Positions 9,325 through 21,700 of a DNA stretch of 64,000 nucleotides are shown piece by piece. This DNA is from Tritrichomonas musculus (taxonomy: Eukaryota > Parabasalia > Tritrichomonadida > Tritrichomonadidae), in the NCBI GenBank assembly GCA_039105265.1, contig JAPFFF010000009.1, positions 4,216,001 through 4,280,000 on the forward strand, written 5' to 3'. Below the pieces are notes generated by a model that ran no database searches, was not told where the DNA came from, and saw nothing but the letters and a program-made list of their open reading frames with translations. A program made the translations under genes and the position numbers. The stretch's first letter is position 1. Every line of letters begins with the position of its first letter.

Positions 9325-11888
9325 TTATTGCTTGTTATCTCCATTCGAATCTTGAAGAGAGCCAAAGTTTAGAAGAGGTATTTTCTGAGATGGCTGCGTA
9401 GATTTGGGAGGTGAACTAACTTTTTGTTTGGGTGACGTTGAAGAGCAAACAACAACTGCATCACCATTTTTAGGAGAAGAATCTGTATTTGGATCTGTAT
9501 TTACATTTTTTTCTGTTTCAGGATTTGCCTCTGATTTCTTCTTTCGAAGAACATTTAGAGGTATTAAAGGTAATTTATAATTAGCCGCGGACTTCACCTT
9601 GAAAGGAGGTGAACTTTTTGGCCTTTGCGATTTGGTCTTACTCGGAGATAAAGGAACTTGACCATCATTTAAATCATCATCTGACGAGTCTGCTTGTAAA
9701 TCTTCTTCGACAACTTGCTGTTTATGAACAGGACGAGGGGTCGATCTCCTCATCGGGCGAACATCATCAACGTTAAGATCATTTTCATCAACGGGTGGTG
9801 CCAAAGGTATTGATGCATTAATTACGATTGGTTCATCATTTACATCTTCTTCATCATCTATATTTGCAGCACGTTGTGCATCTTTAAAGGCTTCTCTTAC
9901 ACATGATTGCCCTGGCCTTGGTGTCGATAAGTTGCTTTCATTTGGTATATAAAAATGTATATCATCATTATCAGTTAATGTATCAGTATTATAATCATTA
10001 TCAGCGTCCGATGATGGTGGAATCGAAAATTTGAAATTCTTTGTTGGTGAGGGAGAAGGTGTTGAAGCAGTGCGTTTTGGAGCAGGTGGTGATCTAAAAG
10101 TAAATTTATGAGTGCAATTTCTGTTGTTGCTTGGTGTAGTATTGGTTTTATTTACTTCAGGTTCAGGTTCGACTTCTTCCTCTTCTTCTTCAGCACTAAC
10201 AGCATTATTATCTTCTTTAGCTGGACGAGGTGTAGCCATATGATTTGAAGTTATCTGACCATCAAACATTCCGAAATCAATATTCATCGTGACATCATTA
10301 GGAATATTGCTATCTTCTTCAATATTATTATTGTCTTCATTAGGATCCAATGGTATGGCTATAACAACATTGCCCATATCGCCGTTGTCATCTTCAAAAG
10401 CCTCTTCTTCTTCTTCGCCAAGAGATATATCATTGGGATCATTTGGTGATGAATCAACAGGCCGTGGCGTTGGCATACGAATAGCTCTTTCACCGCCATC
10501 AAACTGTTTGAAATCGATATCTACTTTGACGTCTGCATTATTGGGTTCATCGGGCGTATTATTGGAAGGAGCATTGTTATTAGAAGGAAAGTTAATTGGT
10601 ATGGCTGGTAGCCTTTTTGGTACTTTCGCTGGAAGACTTCCAGGGTTATTTGGTATCTTTGGTAACATTGGCATTCTTTTTGGTTTATTATTTGTACTTG
10701 GAATATTAGGAATAGGTCTTTTAACTTCATTTTTAGAGTCATTAAGTTCTTCTTCATCTTCTTCAAGTTCAATACCAACATCAGGTGCGTCAGGTCTTGG
10801 TGTTGACATTATGATTGGTTTAACATTCCTATCAAACTGTGTAAAATCTATGTTCATTGAAACATCAGCATTATTATTGTTTTCGGTATCATTTCCAAAT
10901 TCTTGGGGAATATCAATTCTAATATTTTCCATTTCGTTTTGTTCTGTATCGGCAGCTTCTTCTTCTTCTTCTTCGCCAAGAGAAATTCCATCTTCATCAT
11001 TTTGATTATCATGCCTTGGTGTTGCAAACCGATCTGTGTGGTATTGGTCATCAAACTTAGAAAAATCAATATCAACCTTAACATCAGGGAGATCTTCTTC
11101 ACCATTATCGATAGGATTGTTGGCATCGATAGCAGTACCTTCTTCAGGTTGAATTTGATTAATATCGATCCTAATATTTTCATAATCTTCACCATCTGCT
11201 TCATCAGTATTTTCTTCATTACTTTCTTCTTCTTCTGGGTTTTGGTAGCTGTTGGCTAGTTCAACCATCTCATCATCTGGTATACCTCCAGGGCCGATAG
11301 TTTGACCAGGACGAGGAGTGGGAAGTCGAATAGATGATCCAGAGTTATCAAATTTTTTGAAGTCAATATTCATTTTAATACCTGGAATTTGACCTGATGT
11401 TGTTGGTGATTGTTGTCTGGCTTTGTTAAGAGGGATACTAGGAACTTTCGAGGTTGAAATAGGCTTCTTGTCTGGACTGTTGTTGAATGTCCCACTACTG
11501 CCATTGTTGCTGCTGCTGCTAGAAAAAGCATTTAAATTTAGATTATACTGACCTGGAATTGGTGTATTGCGTCTTATCGATTTAAGCGATGGTTGGTGAT
11601 CAAAATCGGAAAAGCGAATGCCCATTTTTACATCATTATCCGAGCTTTGCGAAATATTAATATCGTTTGAACCATTTTGTGTCGGGGAACCTTGATGTGG
11701 TATGTTTTTGCGAGCATGAGGAATAAGTAATTGATTATTTTTTTGTGGAGATTGTTGCGATAAAACTTCATTCGAATTGTTATCGTCTTGTATACTTGCG
11801 TCAACTGATAATGATTCTCCCGCTGGGTCGCCTAACTGCTGATTCGGATTTCGCTTACTCGGATTATTCTGGTTCTTTAATGGTGATG
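9325..11888 (-). CDS. Acidic repeat protein with DFxxFD and TPRP motifs; 5' end unresolved
   Basis: The first in-frame ATG is at 11625 (766 residues), but the frame is open upstream to 11925 and the residues just before that ATG (NDVK) complete the first copy of the protein's own repeat, so translation probably begins earlier. At least five copies of a unit with the core (V/M)xIDFxxFD, then about 8-10 residues, then (S/T)TPRP or PTPRP, are spread over the protein, separated by acidic linkers (EEEEEE) and Asn/Pro-rich stretches. Two or three more copies keep only the TPRP part. The C-terminus is Lys/Ser/Pro-rich (SPSKTKSQRPKSSPPFK). TPRP is a possible proline-directed kinase site. The extended N-terminus reads ILLFLFFSLISASP, which is signal-peptide-like but has no ATG. 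Alternatively TTTCAG at 11894-11889 is a splice acceptor. Family not recognised. Confidence 0.7.
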
Positions 11889-12894
11889 CTGAAATGAGAG
11901 AAAAAAATAAAAATAATAAAATTCAAGAAAAACTTAGAACGTCACTTTTTTTTTCTTCATAAAACACACAACTTTAATCTTCTATAACCGATAAAAAAAT
12001 AGGTGAATTTTTTAAAGTTCTCAAAAATTCGATTAATAAAATCAAAATATCTTGTTATTATATTAATGAAAATACATTACAAAAATAAGTATACAAAAAT
12101 TAAAATTTCAAATATTTTTTAAACATGTTGTTATCCATAATAAATTCATTTTTTTTAAAATAATGTCAAATACCCTTTTTTTACAATTAATTTTATTCAA
12201 AAATAATAAAAAACAGCAAATAATTACTTATTTGATTCATATCTTTTTTTTTGAATTGTATTTTATTTATGAAAATCGCAATTGAATGGAAATCATAAAG
12301 TGAGGTTCAGAAAATTGAATAATAAGTAGTAGTTTAGAATGGTGATTCTGGGTTAAACCCCAAAATCCCCATTCCAGAATTAAATGACAAACGAATGAAT
12401 AATTTATGCATGATTTGAACGTTAGATTTAATATTAGAATTAATGTAAGAATTTATCTTAGCGCAGATGAACCTGATGAAGAATTAACTGAGGATTTTGA
12501 TTTCATATCAAACATATAAAAATCTCCTCTTTTAATGCTTCGCAATGGATTTTTTTGTAGAAGCCTATTATAAAAAATATTATAAAGATTTTTTTTTGTT
12601 TGAATTTTATATTTTCAAAATGATTCTTCTAAATTTAAACTCTCCATTTTGCATCATAAGTCGAGTTGTAATTCTATATTCAATTTACTGATATTATTAA
12701 AAAGAGAAGAGAAGATACTTAATCAATACTATTCTCTCTTAAAAAAAAGAAGCCTTATATTTTATGTTATATATATCAATATCTAAAAATTATCTTTAAA
12801 TCAGTGAGTTACTTTACTTGATGTCGGTTAAAATATTAAAAAGTTTAAAGATTACAAAAAAACTTTTAAGTCAAAACAATTTTAAAAATATCTA
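11889..12894. other. Intergenic, AT-rich
   Basis: About 1 kb with no supported gene. It may hold the missing 5' end of the minus-strand repeat-protein gene: a short ATG-led frame of nine codons (rich in Lys) lies near 11961-11935, but its phase does not join cleanly to the main frame. Confidence 0.45.
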
Positions 12895-13620
12895 TTATTT
12901 TGGTTGGAATGAACTTCTTCTGTCAGATTCTTCTTTTTTGATTTTCTTCTTTGCAAGTGAAGGCGAAGAATAGTTATATGGCTCCTCTTTCATATCTTTA
13001 CGAGAATCAACGTATTTCTGGTGTCTTTCTTGGTAATTTTGTTGTGCTTCTTCAAGTTGTTTTTTCTTTGCAATATCACGAGATTTATAAGATGCCATTG
13101 AACGAGAATCTTGAATTTCTTTAATTCTTTCATCTGCTTGCCTTCTTTGCTCTTTATGGCTTCTGTCATCACCTGTTCTTTCAACATCAAATGGAACCAT
13201 AGAAACTTCGATTTTATCATATTCTTTGAGTGATAATTCATTAACAAGTTGTGACGAGTGGACATGAAATGCTTGAAGTAATTGATCTCTAGTTGATTTG
13301 TTTTCTTCAATATCAGTCTTTATTTTATAAGCGCATAAAGGTGAATTAAACTCAGGAAATTCGTCATTGGATTGATTTTGGTTTTTCTCATCAACAGATA
13401 AATCAATTGGAGGAAGGGTATCATAAATCAACTTTTCACGATCTTGTGGATTGTATAATGAAAAAAAAATGGATTGGAATCTTTGTGAAAAAGAAAGACT
13501 GGCTTGTTGAGGGGGTAATTGCGATCTTTTCTTTTTCTGAACACTTGCTGAAAGCCTTCCTGAACTAGCAACAGATAGAGATTTCACTGATGGCGGTGAT
13601 TTTGAGTTTGCTAATGACAT
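12895..13620 (-). CDS. Small charged protein, unknown function
   Basis: The start is placed at ATG 13620 (241 residues); the frame runs on to a GTG at 13656, which I do not favour. The product begins MSLANSKSPPSVKSLS and has a Ser-rich basic head, a central segment with IYDTLPPIDLS and SPLCAYKIKTDIEE, and a C-terminal half that is a highly charged helix (HKEQRRQADERIKEIQDSR) ending in a Lys/Ser tail. No signal peptide or membrane helix. The layout suggests a cytoskeletal or nuclear scaffold protein, but the family is not recognised. Confidence 0.7.
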   Translation of the reverse strand: MSLANSKSPPSVKSLSVASSGRLSASVQKKKRSQLPPQQASLSFSQRFQSIFFSLYNPQDREKLIYDTLPPIDLSVDEKNQNQSNDEFPEFNSPLCAYKIKTDIEENKSTRDQLLQAFHVHSSQLVNELSLKEYDKIEVSMVPFDVERTGDDRSHKEQRRQADERIKEIQDSRSMASYKSRDIAKKKQLEEAQQNYQERHQKYVDSRKDMKEEPYNYSSPSLAKKKIKKEESDRRSSFQPK

Positions 13621-13922
13621 CTTGTTGAAAAAATTATAATCCTCATTTAATTTCACAAAAAGTTCTATTTTATTTTTTTTGGTTTTTTAACATTTTTGAT
13701 GATAATATAATATTTAAATTTGCACATATTACTTTAATCATTATATACAAAATATTCATATATCTCAGTAACAACATTAAAATTGATCCAATTAAATATC
13801 AAATAAAAAGTCAATGATGTTTAAATGGATATAATGAAATCAGCATGCAAAAAAAAAAAAAAAAAAAAAAAAATCTATATAATTAAAATAATTTCTATAA
13901 AATACTTTTATTAACAAATCAT
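13621..13922. other. Intergenic, with A25 tract
   Basis: Spacer of about 300 bp between two minus-strand genes. It contains an A25 run (13849-13873); no gene seen. Confidence 0.6.
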
Positions 13923-14960
13923 TCAATTGTAATTTTTTTCTCTTCGAGCAATAGGTCTACTTAAATAAGAGGAATCACCAAGTTTTCGTGGGAAAAATAC
14001 ATGTGATACAAATACAACAAGTCCAGAAATAAATAAAAATGATCCTACAACCATATAAGAAATACTGAGTGCATAATTTTTACCACCAAGTGCAGAAACA
14101 GTTGATAAAACAATATGTTTTTCGCCATTAAAAAGAGAAGTTGGGTAATTATTTTCGATTATAATTGAATAATTTCCAGCAGCTGGAAGGAAGCAATTAG
14201 AGCAATGGGCATAAGGTTTCATAAAGGTTGGAAGTGAAGAAGTTCTCATCCAAACTATAAAATGTTCATTACGCTGTCCTTTAGGAAAAATGTCTTTTGT
14301 TTCATTATTTTTTAGCCAATGAACTCCTATACCATCATACTCTGAATTGAGTTTTTTAAATAATTTCTCACGATCTGAACGCCATGAAATTCCTGCTGAA
14401 AGAAAATTAGCTTGAGGTTGTAGTGATGTTGTAGAATTATGAACTTTGAATTCAAAAGTATCGTTAAATACAGAAGAAGCAATTGCTCCACATGGAAGAA
14501 GCCAATATTTATTATCCTTAGAGTCTCCATTAATTGATCTATAATCTCCGCAATAGCTCATATCATTAAAATCTGCGTATTCACCACGTAATTGAGCGTC
14601 GCAGCGAGACGTAACATACCTTTGATGGTTTTGATAAAAGTTCGTAAGACGATAAAGAATGAATACTTTATCTTTTATATCTTTTGGTATCTTGATAGGC
14701 AATTCACAAAATTTTGAATTTGGGAAATTGCGAGCGCAATAATCATCATATCTATAATCAATTTCAATAATTTTGGATGAAATAAGGTAGAAAAATGCTC
14801 CAAGTCCAACCAACCCAATTCCAAATATAAAAAGAATTAGTATAACAATGACTGGGGTAAATAGTGGGCGCCAAGCTTCAGTTCGTTGTTGCGAAAATAC
14901 TGTTTGCATAGGTGCCCCATGCTCATCTGTAAGTGCTGTTTTAAAACCTTTTGGAAACAT
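13923..14960 (-). CDS. CDC50: CDC50/LEM3 family P4-ATPase beta subunit
   Basis: Non-catalytic partner of phospholipid flippases; needed for their exit from the ER and for lipid transport. The 345-residue product (family members are usually 320-420) starts at ATG 14960. The N-terminal signature FSQQRTEAWRPLFTP (residues 22-36) is diagnostic. TM1 follows at about 35-60 and TM2 at about 296-321. The lumenal part has the family landmarks: YQNHQRYVTSRC, CGAIASSVFNDTF and paired cysteines that would form disulfides, plus several N-glycosylation sequons. The short basic C-terminal tail is cytosolic. The reading frame is intact and the length normal. A P4-ATPase partner is not in this window. Recognition is confident; which of several paralogues it is cannot be said. 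Confidence 0.93.
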   Translation of the reverse strand: MFPKGFKTALTDEHGAPMQTVFSQQRTEAWRPLFTPVIVILILFIFGIGLVGLGAFFYLISSKIIEIDYRYDDYCARNFPNSKFCELPIKIPKDIKDKVFILYRLTNFYQNHQRYVTSRCDAQLRGEYADFNDMSYCGDYRSINGDSKDNKYWLLPCGAIASSVFNDTFEFKVHNSTTSLQPQANFLSAGISWRSDREKLFKKLNSEYDGIGVHWLKNNETKDIFPKGQRNEHFIVWMRTSSLPTFMKPYAHCSNCFLPAAGNYSIIIENNYPTSLFNGEKHIVLSTVSALGGKNYALSISYMVVGSFLFISGLVVFVSHVFFPRKLGDSSYLSRPIARREKNYN

Positions 14961-15740
14961 TTAAATTTGATTTTTTTTTTTTTTTTTTTTTATTTGATTT
15001 TGAATTTTTTTTAATCGTTTATATCAATTATTTGAATGAAACTCTTTTTATCTCCATCTACAAAAAAAAAGGATAATTTACAAAATTGTTTTTTCTATTA
15101 ATTTTACTAATAAAATCATCAACCTTAATTTTTCAAAATTTGTCATATTTTGATTTAAAATATATCAAATGGAAAAAGTTCATAGCATTTTTTTAAAATG
15201 TAGTTGATCATATTGTATATTCAACACATTAATTATTATAGTAACAGTATTATAAATAGTATATTTTGAGTTTGTTATTCGCATTTTTTATAATTATTTG
15301 ATCCATGAAATGCTCAGATTTGATGGCATGACGCCAATTATAAATGAATAACTTTCTTTTTAATAATCATTTTCTTTTTTTTTTTTTTTTTGGAAATTGT
15401 ATTTAGTATTGATTAATTTGAAAGATTATAAACATTTCTCAAGTCAACTTTCTCTGATTAAATATTCACTGTCTTTCAACATATTTGCTTTAATACATTG
15501 GTGATAAACAATATAATATGTTATGAAATTCAACAATCCTTTCATTCTGAAATTCAAGTACTCAAAACTTTCTCTTGTCAACTTTTTAAATACATTTTTT
15601 TAATAAAAAGAACAATCTAGCATTTCCATAATATTTCATCATTATTTGATGGAAAAAATAAAGTAAAAATAGTTTTCAGAAAATCTTATTCAAAATACGT
15701 TAAATTATAATTACAAAACAACAAATAAACATTGCAAAAA
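14961..15740. other. Divergent intergenic region
   Basis: About 780 bp between the divergently transcribed CDC50 and LRR/coiled-coil genes, so it should contain both promoters. It holds T21 (14971-14991, right upstream of the CDC50 ATG) and T17 (15375-15391) runs. No gene or RNA recognised. Confidence 0.6.
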
Positions 15741-18700
15741 ATGCTCCCGAGCTACATACCGTCCGAGACGAGTATGTACTCTATTCGTCAAGAAGAATTT
15801 GCTGATCTTGCAGAACAAAATATCAATGCAACGTCAGAAATTAGCGATTTCAATTTATCTCGAGATATTCAGGTTCTTAAACTTCAGAAAAATAATATTA
15901 CTACAATTGGCGATACAATTACTAAATTCAGATCTTTAAAGTTTTTGAACATATCTTCCAATAAAATTTCAAAGATTCAAAATGTTTCTACATTTTCCAA
16001 TTTGGTTTTATTGGATCTTTCTAGAAACAAAATTACAAAGCTTGAAAATCTTGAAAATAACGTCAAACTAAAGAGATTACTTGTCAGTCGTAATCTGATT
16101 CAAGGTATCAATTTAAAAACTCCATTAAAAAGTTTGGTTTTGTTAGATATCCATAAAAATCCAATAAAACAAGTTAATTTTGGTAAAGTTTTTCCAAATC
16201 TCATTCAACTTTACATTGACGAATGTCTTTTGAAGTCCTTGAAAGGAATTAATACATTTGCTAATCTCAAACACTTTAAATGTAGAAAAAATGCTATTGA
16301 TGATTCCAGTAGTGTTGTATTATCGCATCCATCAATCGAAGATATTGATATATCAGATAACAAAATGAAAACTCTTGTTCCTTTTTTAAATTTAACAACA
16401 CTGACAATTTTAAATATCAAAGGCAACCCACTTACAGATGAGTCTTTCCAAATTCCTAAATCTCTGCAAGATCAAAAATTTCTCGCTAAAATACCACATT
16501 TAAAAACATTAATAATTTCAAATACAGAAATTCGATCGGTTTCTTTAATTTTTGAACTTTTCCCGAATATTGAAAACGTTGATATATCCTATTCGCAAGT
16601 TTCAAATTTAGATGATGTTACTCAATTTGTTAAATTAGCAAAACATTTGAAATATCTCGATTTGCTAGGCAATCCATTAACTAAAGATTTATATCCGGAT
16701 GATTTTATTAAGAAAAAAGACGGCTATGATTCAATTTCAAAATTTGATCTTCAATATCCAAAAAATGCGGAAAAAAGGATTATTTATCGGCAAGAGATTT
16801 TACAATGCACTGATGGAAACTTAGAAACGCTTGATCGAATCAAGACTGCTGAAGAATACAAAATATCACCAAAATGCTCATCACTAGCTTCGAGTAGCCA
16901 AGAATTTGATGAAACCATAAACAACAATAGTAACAACAATAACACAAGTAAGCATGATCGTCCAAACAAAGTTAAAAATAAAACTGCCAATGATGATGAT
17001 TATGAATATGTTTATGATGAAGAAGAAGAGAACAAAAAGTTCTTTCCTTCTCATGATGAATCGGCTGATGATGAATTAGAAGACTCTCAAGAAGAATTAG
17101 ATGATATTTCTTCGACAATCAAAGAAAAAGCAACATTTAATGAAAAACAAATTCAGACGTCTGATGATTTAATTGACCAACTATTTAAAGATAAATATAA
17201 AAGTGAACTTGATAAAAATTCCAAAGTAACCGATAACGAGAACGATAAACAATTGAAAGAAGAACTAAAGAAAAAAGATGCAAGTATTCAAAAACTGGAA
17301 AATGACAATCAAAAACTTAATTCAAAAATTGATGAATTGAAAAAAGTTAGAAATCATCTTTCTGAACAATTAAAGATTGCCAATGACAATGTGAATGAAT
17401 TCAATCAAAATGGGCAATTGAAAGATGATGCGATTTCTGAGCGTGATAAACAAATTAATGAATTGAAAGAAAAAGTGACATCTTTAAATGATACAATAAA
17501 ATCATTTGATGAGAAATATTCAGAAATTAATGATTCTTTGGAAAAAGAGCAGAAAGATAACCAAAACCTAAAAAGTGAGATTTCAAAGGAAAAAGAAGAA
17601 TCTAAAAAAATTCATAATTTGCTTTCTGATTATAAAATGAAAATCAGCACGCTTCAGTCAGTGATTGAAACAAAAGATGCAAATATTGAAGAAATGAATC
17701 AAGTTCAGCAAAAGCAACTTGAAAGCATTCGGAAAATGTCAAATGAAAACCAGAAAATAATAAATGATTTCAAATTGAAATCAAACGAATATGAAAACAA
17801 ATTGAAAGAAGAAAATGAAAATATTGAAAAATTGAATAATCAACTGAAAGATAAAGAATCATTGATTGAAGATTTAAAAAAGAATACAAATGATTCAGAA
17901 CTTCAAGAAATTAATGATAAACTGCAGAAACAAATTTCTTTAAATGAAGAAAAAGAAAATCAAATTCAACTTTTGAATTCAACTGAAATAAAATTGAATC
18001 ATGAAATTGAAAAATTAAAAGAGTCATTGACAAGCAAAGATGATGAACATCAGAAAGATTTAAATAAACTTAAAAAAAATATCGAAATAAGAGAAAATGA
18101 AGCAAATGAATTGCAATCTCAAATTGATGGGAAAATTCAAGAAATTCAAAAATTGAATAAAAATTTGGCCGACCAAAATGATCAAATTCTTGATTTAAAG
18201 TATTCTTTATCTCAGAAAGATAAAGAAATTGGTCAATTGAAAGTAATTAATGATACAATTGGATCTCAAAGTGATTCAAAATTTTCTGACTTAAATAACC
18301 AACTTTCTTCTTTACTCAAAGAAAAAGAGGAGACCTCAGAAAAATTGAGAAGCTTAGAAAAATCTATTCAAATATTGAAAGATGAAAATAACAATTTGTT
18401 ACAAACTGTTGATAAAGATAAAGAAGAACAAGAAAAATTAAAAGATCAAATTAAGCTGCTGGATCAAGATAAATCAGAATTAAATAAGCAAATTGAAGAG
18501 CTGAAAAGTAAAATTAATTTACTAAATGCAAATGAAAGCGAAAAAGAGAAAGAAATGTCAGAAAAAATCGAACAATATGAAAATCAAATTAAGTCAAATC
18601 AAGATGAACATAAATCAAAAGAAAATGATATTTTGTCACTGCAGAGCCAATTAAACGAATTGCAAGAAAAATTGAAAAAAGCAAACGATGAGAATCAAGA

Positions 18701-21700
18701 ACTTTCAAACAAAGTTAGTCAAAAAGAAATAGAAAATCAAGAACTTTCAAACAAAGTTAGTCAAAAAGAAATAGAAAATCAAGAACTTTCAAACAAAGTT
18801 AGTCAAAAGGAAACTGAACTTAATGAAATTTCAAGCAGCATTGCTCAGAGAGAAAGCGAAACCAATGAAAAAGACCAAGCAAAAAGTTTAAATCAAAAAG
18901 AAGAAACAATTCAAGAGCTCACGAATCAATATGAGCAGAAAGAAAAGGAAAACCAAGAGCTTTCTAAAAATCTAAATCAAAAAGAAGAGGCCATTGAAGA
19001 GCTAACAAACAATATGAGCCAAAAAGAAGAAAAGATTCAAGAACTTTCTAGCAATCTAAATCAGAAAGAAAAAGAAAATCAAGAAATATCAAAAAGCCTA
19101 ACTCAAAAGGATGAAAAGATTCAAGAACTTTCCAGTAATCTAAATCAGAAAGAAAAAGAAAATCAAGAATTGACAAAAAATCTAACTGAAAAAGATGGCA
19201 AAATTCAGGAACTCACAAACAATTTAAATCAAAAAGAAAAAGAAAATCAAGAGCTTGCAAGCACTCTGAATTCAAAAAGTGAAGAATTGAAAACAATCCA
19301 AGCGAGCTGTGATGGCAAAGTCAGCGAATACGAGCAAAAAATGAACGAATTAAAATCTCAAAACGACAAACTTAAAGAAGAAATAGAAAAGATAAGCAGC
19401 ATGCATAATAATGGCAAGCAAGAAAATCAAGAAAGCAGCAAAAATGACGAAATCATTCAGCAGCTCAAGAAAGAAATGGAAGAAAAGAGCAGCACTTTAA
19501 ATCAAGCACAAAAAGAGAACGATGAATTACGTCGAAAATTTTCAGAAAATGAAAGCAGATTCAAATCTATTCTAAATTCGAACACAGAAAAGATCACCAA
19601 AAAGAAGGAAGAAATGACAAAAAACATTGACACAAGCATCTTTCTAACAATTGCAAATAAGCTGAAAGAAAATGAAAAAGCAATCCAGAAAATTGCATCA
19701 AAAGTTTCTTCTTTATTGTATAAAATAAAGAAATTAAATAATGATGTAAACGATAAAGAAAAAGTCATTCATTCTTTATCATCTGAGAAAGAGAAAATTC
19801 TGGAATCAACGAATAATAAAATAGACGAGCTTTCACGTTCATTATCACAGAAAAACAAAGAAAATGAATCTTTATCAATTAAAATCAAATCATTGCAAAA
19901 AAATGAATCTTTGTCTCCTTCAAAAAGTGGAGATGATAATTCTAATGAATATTTAAAACGAATTCATCGTTTGAATTGCCTTGTTAATCATCTTAGAAGT
20001 CAAATTCCTGACAACACAGAAAACCAAAGCAAACAAGTTGATCACTTAAAGAGCAAAAATTCAGACAACACAGAAAATCAACGCAAACAAGCTGATCTTC
20101 TTAGAAGTCAAATTTTTGGCAATGAAGAAAGCCAGCAAATTCAAAACCATTCAAATTTATTGCAAGTTAAAAGTCAGCTCTCAAAAATGAGAATAAATTT
20201 GAATGATCTCAAAGAAAATTTTGAAATAGAAAATATGATGAAAGTATTTAAAATGACAAAGAAAAGGCTTTTGCATGAGATCAAGCAAAGAGGAAGTAAT
20301 GTTCAAGCTAAAGAAAAGAAGAAAGACAAAAAGGAGCATTCAAAGAAGAAGAAAACGGTTGACACTTTAGTCCAAACAAAAATAACTTCTTCAAAATTTG
20401 ACATTTCAGAAAAGCTCTATTTGTATGATAAAAAGTCGTTGCATCTTCTTGTTCATAACAAGACGAAAGACATCTATCGTCACTTAAAGTCAAGTGAAAA
20501 TAATAACAATAATGCGAATGAAATTATTCCTTCTTCCATGATTGAAAAGTTCTTGCTATCGTTCGAAAGACACAACCAGGCAATTGTAGATCAGCTTGCA
20601 TTTCTTCGTGAGACAATTCGGACGACAGGCACTTTTGCTTACACGAATCAGAGTCCAAATATAAACACAAACAATAACCAGTCAATTGATAAGCTTATTC
20701 GCCTTGTAGGAGAAGTTCTCCAAGACAATAAAAAAATTCAGAGCGAAATTTTTTCAATGAACTCAAATAATAAATTGAATGATAATGATAGTAACAGAAA
20801 AAGTTCAAGACTTATTCAGAAATCAAATACAAAAATTAATGATCAAACTTTGTCAATTAATGATTTGAATTCAGACTCAGAAGTTGACTTTTTAAACGTG
20901 ACTGATGAAGCAAAAAGTTCGCACAGCTCAAAGAAGCAAATATCGAGCCATACAATCGAATCAAAAAATAAACAAAGTAAAGAGAATTCTCATTCATCAA
21001 AGCATTCAAAATCTCAAAGTCCTAGAAAGATAGCAAAAACGAATAATAAAAAAGAATCCGAAAAAACGAGTTCAATCATTATTTCTGATAAAAAACGGTC
21101 GTCATTTAATGAACATGGAAACATCATTTATCATGAAAATCCGAAGAATAACAAAAAGTTCGAAATAATTAAGGCGAATGTTAACACTGAGAATAGCCGA
21201 AATTATAATACCGAAGTAAGCGATTTTCTTTACGACGACGGAAGGAGTTTTAAAAACAATGAAATAAGTGAAATAAAAAAGAAAAAGAAAAATAAGACGC
21301 CTAAGCATTCAAATCTTTATGTTGATGATTTAATTAACGATAGCATTCAAAAGGTTCAATACCCGTCGCATTTGAATCCACATATTTCGGTTAATTCTCC
21401 CGACTCCAAATTCAAGACACCAAATGGAAGTTATTCTATGTTAAATCATGATTTTTTGAATATAGAAGATTGCGAAAGTGTAATATTGAATGAAGCATCA
21501 GTTAAGAAAAATGATTTAGAATTAAATGAAAATTCAACTGAATATAAAAGTGTTCGTTTTTGGCTCTGTGTTTCTCTAAGAAAAGATATTATAATGAGAT
21601 CAATTATTAAGATTAACACAAGTGACGAGTTTTCGAGATTCAAATCAAAATATAAGGCTGTTCACCCTATTATTGTTTTATTACCCGTTGAAAAGAAGAG

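Noticed and set aside
10289-11005. A 238-residue plus-strand frame opposite the repeat protein
   Set aside because: It is a Ser/Leu/Gly-rich shadow of the repeated minus-strand gene; its apparent repeats mirror those of the real frame.
12340-12385. tRNA-like or hairpin RNA around GGGTTAAACCCC
   Set aside because: It does not fit the B-box consensus, and no A-box or acceptor stem can be paired.
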